DNA from: Mesorhizobium sp.
Lineage (GTDB): Bacteria; Pseudomonadota; Alphaproteobacteria; Rhizobiales; Rhizobiaceae
Assembly (NCBI GenBank): GCA_019635735.1
Contig: JAHBYX010000010.1
Coordinates: forward strand, 1 to 64,000
DNA: 64,000 nucleotides
Direction of reading: 5' to 3'
The notes beneath the pieces were generated by a model. That model saw only the letters and a list, made by a program, of their open reading frames with translations. It did no database searches and was not told where the DNA came from. A program made the translations under genes and the position numbers. Below, piece by piece: positions 61,774 through 64,000 of the stretch (position 1 is the stretch's first letter; each line of letters begins with the position of its first letter).

Positions 61774-62226
61774 ATGGCTAGGTTCACGACGAAAGACTTC
61801 GCGTCGCTGCTTGACGAAGCGCTTACCTCCAATGGCACGGAGGAGCAGACGGCGCCGGCGCGTCCGAAAATCCCGTTCGAGATTCTCGGACGGCGCGCGG
61901 CCGACCGCACAGCGACCGTGAGCGACCCGGAGGCTGCGGCGGAGTATCTCTTCGCCGCCGCCGATCATTTCTCGATAGAGCCGGAGTTGTCACAGCTGAT
62001 CGAGCCGCCATCGGTCGAACCCTTCGACATCGCGCATGAGCTGCGCCTGACCGGCCGCGAGACGCCCGACGCGCTCGACCGCATCCGTCGGGAGTTCGCC
62101 TTTGCAAATCATCCCGACCGCGTGTCGGAGGATCTGCGCGACCGCGCCATCATCCGCATGCAGATCGCCAACCGGATGATCGACGACGCCAAGGAACGCG
62201 GCGCGAAGATTGCCCGCATCAGCTAG
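61774..62226 (+). CDS. Small protein with a J-domain-like HPD segment
   Basis: A 150-residue cytosolic protein. The C-terminal third (ETPDALDRIRREFAFANHPDRVSEDLRDRAIIRMQIANRMIDDAKE) matches the DnaJ J-domain layout: a helix, the HPD tripeptide in NHPDR, and a second helix with the A/N-M-I-x-x-A pattern. Helix I is not evident, so this is a reduced or divergent J domain. The N-terminal half has no recognisable domain. It may recruit Hsp70 to a specific client; that is inference. The start is the ATG at 61774 with GAGGAGACTG before it. Confidence 0.75.
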   Translation: MARFTTKDFASLLDEALTSNGTEEQTAPARPKIPFEILGRRAADRTATVSDPEAAAEYLFAAADHFSIEPELSQLIEPPSVEPFDIAHELRLTGRETPDALDRIRREFAFANHPDRVSEDLRDRAIIRMQIANRMIDDAKERGAKIARIS

Positions 62227-62298
62227 CGCGCTGGCATTTGCCTTGCACCTGACTTAATCTTCCTGTGTGGCATTCGTCCCGCCATGCAGGAGATTTGC

Positions 62299-63249
62299 GT
62301 GAGCCAGCTGCCGAAAGACACGGAGTTCAGGGTCTCGTCCGAGCGCGAGCCGCGCAGGATCGACTGGGTCAACGTCGTCGGCATCGGCTTCTACCATGCC
62401 GTGGCGCTGCTCGCCTTCGTGCCGTGGCTGTTTTCGTGGACCGGCGTCGTCCTGACGCTGTTCGGCGCCTATGTCTTCGGAACGCTCGGCATCAATCTCG
62501 GCTATCACCGTCTGCTGACCCATCGCGGCTATCAATGCCCGAAGGCGGTGGAGAGGGCGCTTGTCCTGCTGGCGATCCTGTCGTTCCAGGACACGCCGGC
62601 TCGGTGGGTCGCGGTGCATCGGCGCCACCACGAGCATTCCGACGAGGAGCCCGATCCGCACAGCCCTATCGTGACGTTCCTGTGGGCGCATATGGGCTGG
62701 CTGTTCGTGCGGCCGCCGGAAATGGAGCGCACGCAGATCTATCCGCGCTACGCGAAGGACATCCTGCGCGATCCCTATTACCGCAGCATGGAAAAGCAGA
62801 CCGTCTATCTCGGCACGATCATCGCTTCGTGGGCGGTGTTCTTCGCCGCGGGCTTCGCCTTCGTGCTGGCGACCGGCGGAACTGGAGCGGAGGCACTTCA
62901 GTTCGGCGCGAGCGTACTGGTCTGGGGCGTGTTCGTGCGCACCGTCTTCGTCTGGCACCTGACCTGGTCGGTCAATTCCTTCGCCCACATGTTCGGCTAT
63001 CGCAGCTATGACACCGGCGAAGAGAGCCGCAATAATTTCCTCGTCGCGCTGGTGACGAACGGAGAGGGCTGGCACAACAACCACCACGCCGACCCGCGCT
63101 CGGCCCGCCACGGTCACCGCTGGTGGGAGGTGGACGTGACCTATCTGTCGCTGCGGGCTCTCGCGGCCGTCGGGCTTGCCTGGAAGATCGCCGAGCCCAA
63201 CGTCCACCGGCTGGCATCGGTGACGCCGGCGAGCGAGAAGACGAGTTAG
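62299..63249 (+). CDS. Acyl-CoA/acyl-lipid fatty-acid desaturase
   Basis: A 316-residue membrane di-iron enzyme that introduces a cis double bond in acyl chains. The three histidine boxes are HRLLTH (residues 70-75), HRRHH (107-111) and HNNHH in the C-terminal third, each as expected for delta-9-type desaturases; four membrane helices pair around them. The start is set at GTG 62299 because AGGAGA lies five to six bases before it; the ATG at 62284 has no ribosome site. The J-like gene 72 bp upstream may be co-transcribed. Confidence 0.92.
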   Translation: MSQLPKDTEFRVSSEREPRRIDWVNVVGIGFYHAVALLAFVPWLFSWTGVVLTLFGAYVFGTLGINLGYHRLLTHRGYQCPKAVERALVLLAILSFQDTPARWVAVHRRHHEHSDEEPDPHSPIVTFLWAHMGWLFVRPPEMERTQIYPRYAKDILRDPYYRSMEKQTVYLGTIIASWAVFFAAGFAFVLATGGTGAEALQFGASVLVWGVFVRTVFVWHLTWSVNSFAHMFGYRSYDTGEESRNNFLVALVTNGEGWHNNHHADPRSARHGHRWWEVDVTYLSLRALAAVGLAWKIAEPNVHRLASVTPASEKTS

Positions 63250-63251
63250 GC

Positions 63252-63755
63252 TCAGACGCCGATCGGCACCTTCAGTTCCTGCCCGACGAAGATCTGGTTC
63301 GGATTGGAGATGATGTGCGGGTTCGCCCGCTGGATCAGACCGAACAGGTTTGAATCGCCGTAGTTCTGCTGGGCGATCTTCGACAGCGTGTCGCCGGCGG
63401 CCACACGGTGGAGGCGGAAGCCGACATAGTTGGCGACGATGCGCGGGCCGTAGATCACCGGCACGATGACCTTGTTGATCTCCGACCCGTCGGCGGCGCT
63501 CTCCTCGTAGACCTCGACGAACAGCCGGTCGAGCACGAAGGCGGCATCGCCGATCGCGGCGGCGACCTGGAACTGCCCGTGCTCGCCCGTGCCGCCGCCG
63601 ACATTGAAGAAGCCGGTGCGCTCGTCGTGGCCGTCATGGACGCGCCAGTTGAGCGTCGCTTCGAAGCCCTGGCCGATGCCGGAGATGCGGATCGGGTCGC
63701 CGACCAGGTCGAAGGGCTGCGGCTGCTGGATCTGGTTGCGGACGATGGTCGGCAT
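63252..63755 (-). CDS. Gmad2 and LysM domain protein
   Basis: A 167-residue protein with no clear signal peptide. The first part (PIRISGIGQGFEATLNWRVHD ... GHGQFQVAAAIG pattern) resembles the immunoglobulin-like Gmad2 domain of spore germination proteins, and residues about 117-164 form a LysM domain: LHRVAAGDTLSKIAQQNYGDSNLFGLIQRANPHI, ending in QIFVGQELKVP. LysM binds peptidoglycan or chitin. The protein begins at ATG 63755, with AAGGAGG a few bases before. It converges with the desaturase (3 bp apart). Confidence 0.85.
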   Translation of the reverse strand: MPTIVRNQIQQPQPFDLVGDPIRISGIGQGFEATLNWRVHDGHDERTGFFNVGGGTGEHGQFQVAAAIGDAAFVLDRLFVEVYEESAADGSEINKVIVPVIYGPRIVANYVGFRLHRVAAGDTLSKIAQQNYGDSNLFGLIQRANPHIISNPNQIFVGQELKVPIGV

Positions 63756-63922
63756 CGAAGCCTCCTTTGCTTGCCGGATAAGCCACAGCAGCGCGGCGGG
63801 AGCTTCGCGTCTCTGGCGGCGTCACCTTATCGCCAAAGCACATTCCCTTAGGTGAGCAATTTCACAGCCGACTGACCAAATTTCTGCAATGCTATGCTGC
63901 AAAAGCCAAGAAGGGGGCGGAC

Positions 63923-64000
63923 ATGGCGGCTGCGGGCAAGGAGCGCGAAATCACCTATGCGGAATTGCGTCGTCGTGCGAGGCAAGGCAAGCTAACCGAC
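63923..64000 (+). CDS. Start of an unknown gene, cut by the window edge
   Basis: Twenty-six codons from the ATG at 63923 (MAAAGKEREITYAEL, then a basic run) with GGGGGCGG just before. The open frame continues past the window. Too little is present for a family call; the basic residues suggest a DNA- or RNA-binding start or a short linker. Confidence 0.5.
   Translation, partial: MAAAGKEREITYAELRRRARQGKLTD

Overview
The window is high-G+C chromosomal DNA from an alphaproteobacterium, most likely of the Hyphomicrobiales (Rhizobiales), near Mesorhizobium, Aminobacter or other Phyllobacteriaceae. This rests on gene content and order (long B12-dependent NrdJ, cysK-alaX-sseA, tct genes beside dctBD, photolyase-oxidoreductase-DUF1365-cfa) and on dispersed palindromic repeats built on ATGGATCCTAGGGTC/CCTAGGATGACG and on TTCTCGGG...CCCGAGAA. 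The lineage is inferred; no rRNA is present. There is no prophage, complete insertion sequence, CRISPR array or integrase.

Layout: 1-1070 is repeat-rich and holds one GIY-YIG gene. 1075-9216 is read leftward: class II ribonucleotide reductase with a tandem NrdR operator, a PiT phosphate transporter, a Nudix hydrolase, a xanthine phosphoribosyltransferase and a CinA/MoaB-like protein. 9215-11959 is read rightward: an alpha/beta hydrolase, tRNA-Leu(UAA), a cytochrome c and an outer-membrane barrel. 12-20.5 kb is read leftward: exonuclease III, a CHRD protein, and a tripartite tricarboxylate transporter (tctC, tctB, tctA and a coupled unknown gene) downstream of a DctB/DctD two-component pair, with a candidate sigma-54 promoter before tctC. 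20.6-33 kb has adenine deaminase, a DUF900 lipoprotein, TrkH, threonine dehydratase followed by a degenerate duplicate of its own 3' end, DUF1697, an esterase, a DEAD-box helicase, an MFS carrier and a TetR regulator. 33-45 kb has a beta-lactamase-fold hydrolase behind a TetR-like operator, more hydrolases and carriers, the cysK-alaX and sseA-GNAT clusters, and a 933-residue secreted caspase-like protein with five repeats of 121-residue period.

45-58 kb has alanine dehydrogenase divergent from an Lrp regulator, a PQQ-type dehydrogenase with its own cytochrome c, a GGDEF-EAL protein that has lost the front of its PAS domain, a Tat-exported cyclic-nucleotide phosphodiesterase, and a four-gene light or oxidative-stress operon (phrB, FAD oxidoreductase, DUF1365, cfa). 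58-64 kb holds small stress and unknown genes, a DUF1993 gene broken by one extra base, a DUF1127 gene, a small protein with a J-domain-like HPD motif, an acyl-lipid desaturase, a Gmad2-LysM protein and the start of a further gene cut by the window edge.

Most genes are housekeeping or metabolic. The least ordinary items are the caspase-repeat protein, the ilvA tail duplication around a small membrane gene, the decapitated PAS-GGDEF-EAL gene, the GAFPGA version of the sigma-54 contact loop in the DctD-like regulator, a 46-residue secreted peptide gene, and several well-formed operator palindromes. I did not find a clearly new multi-gene system.
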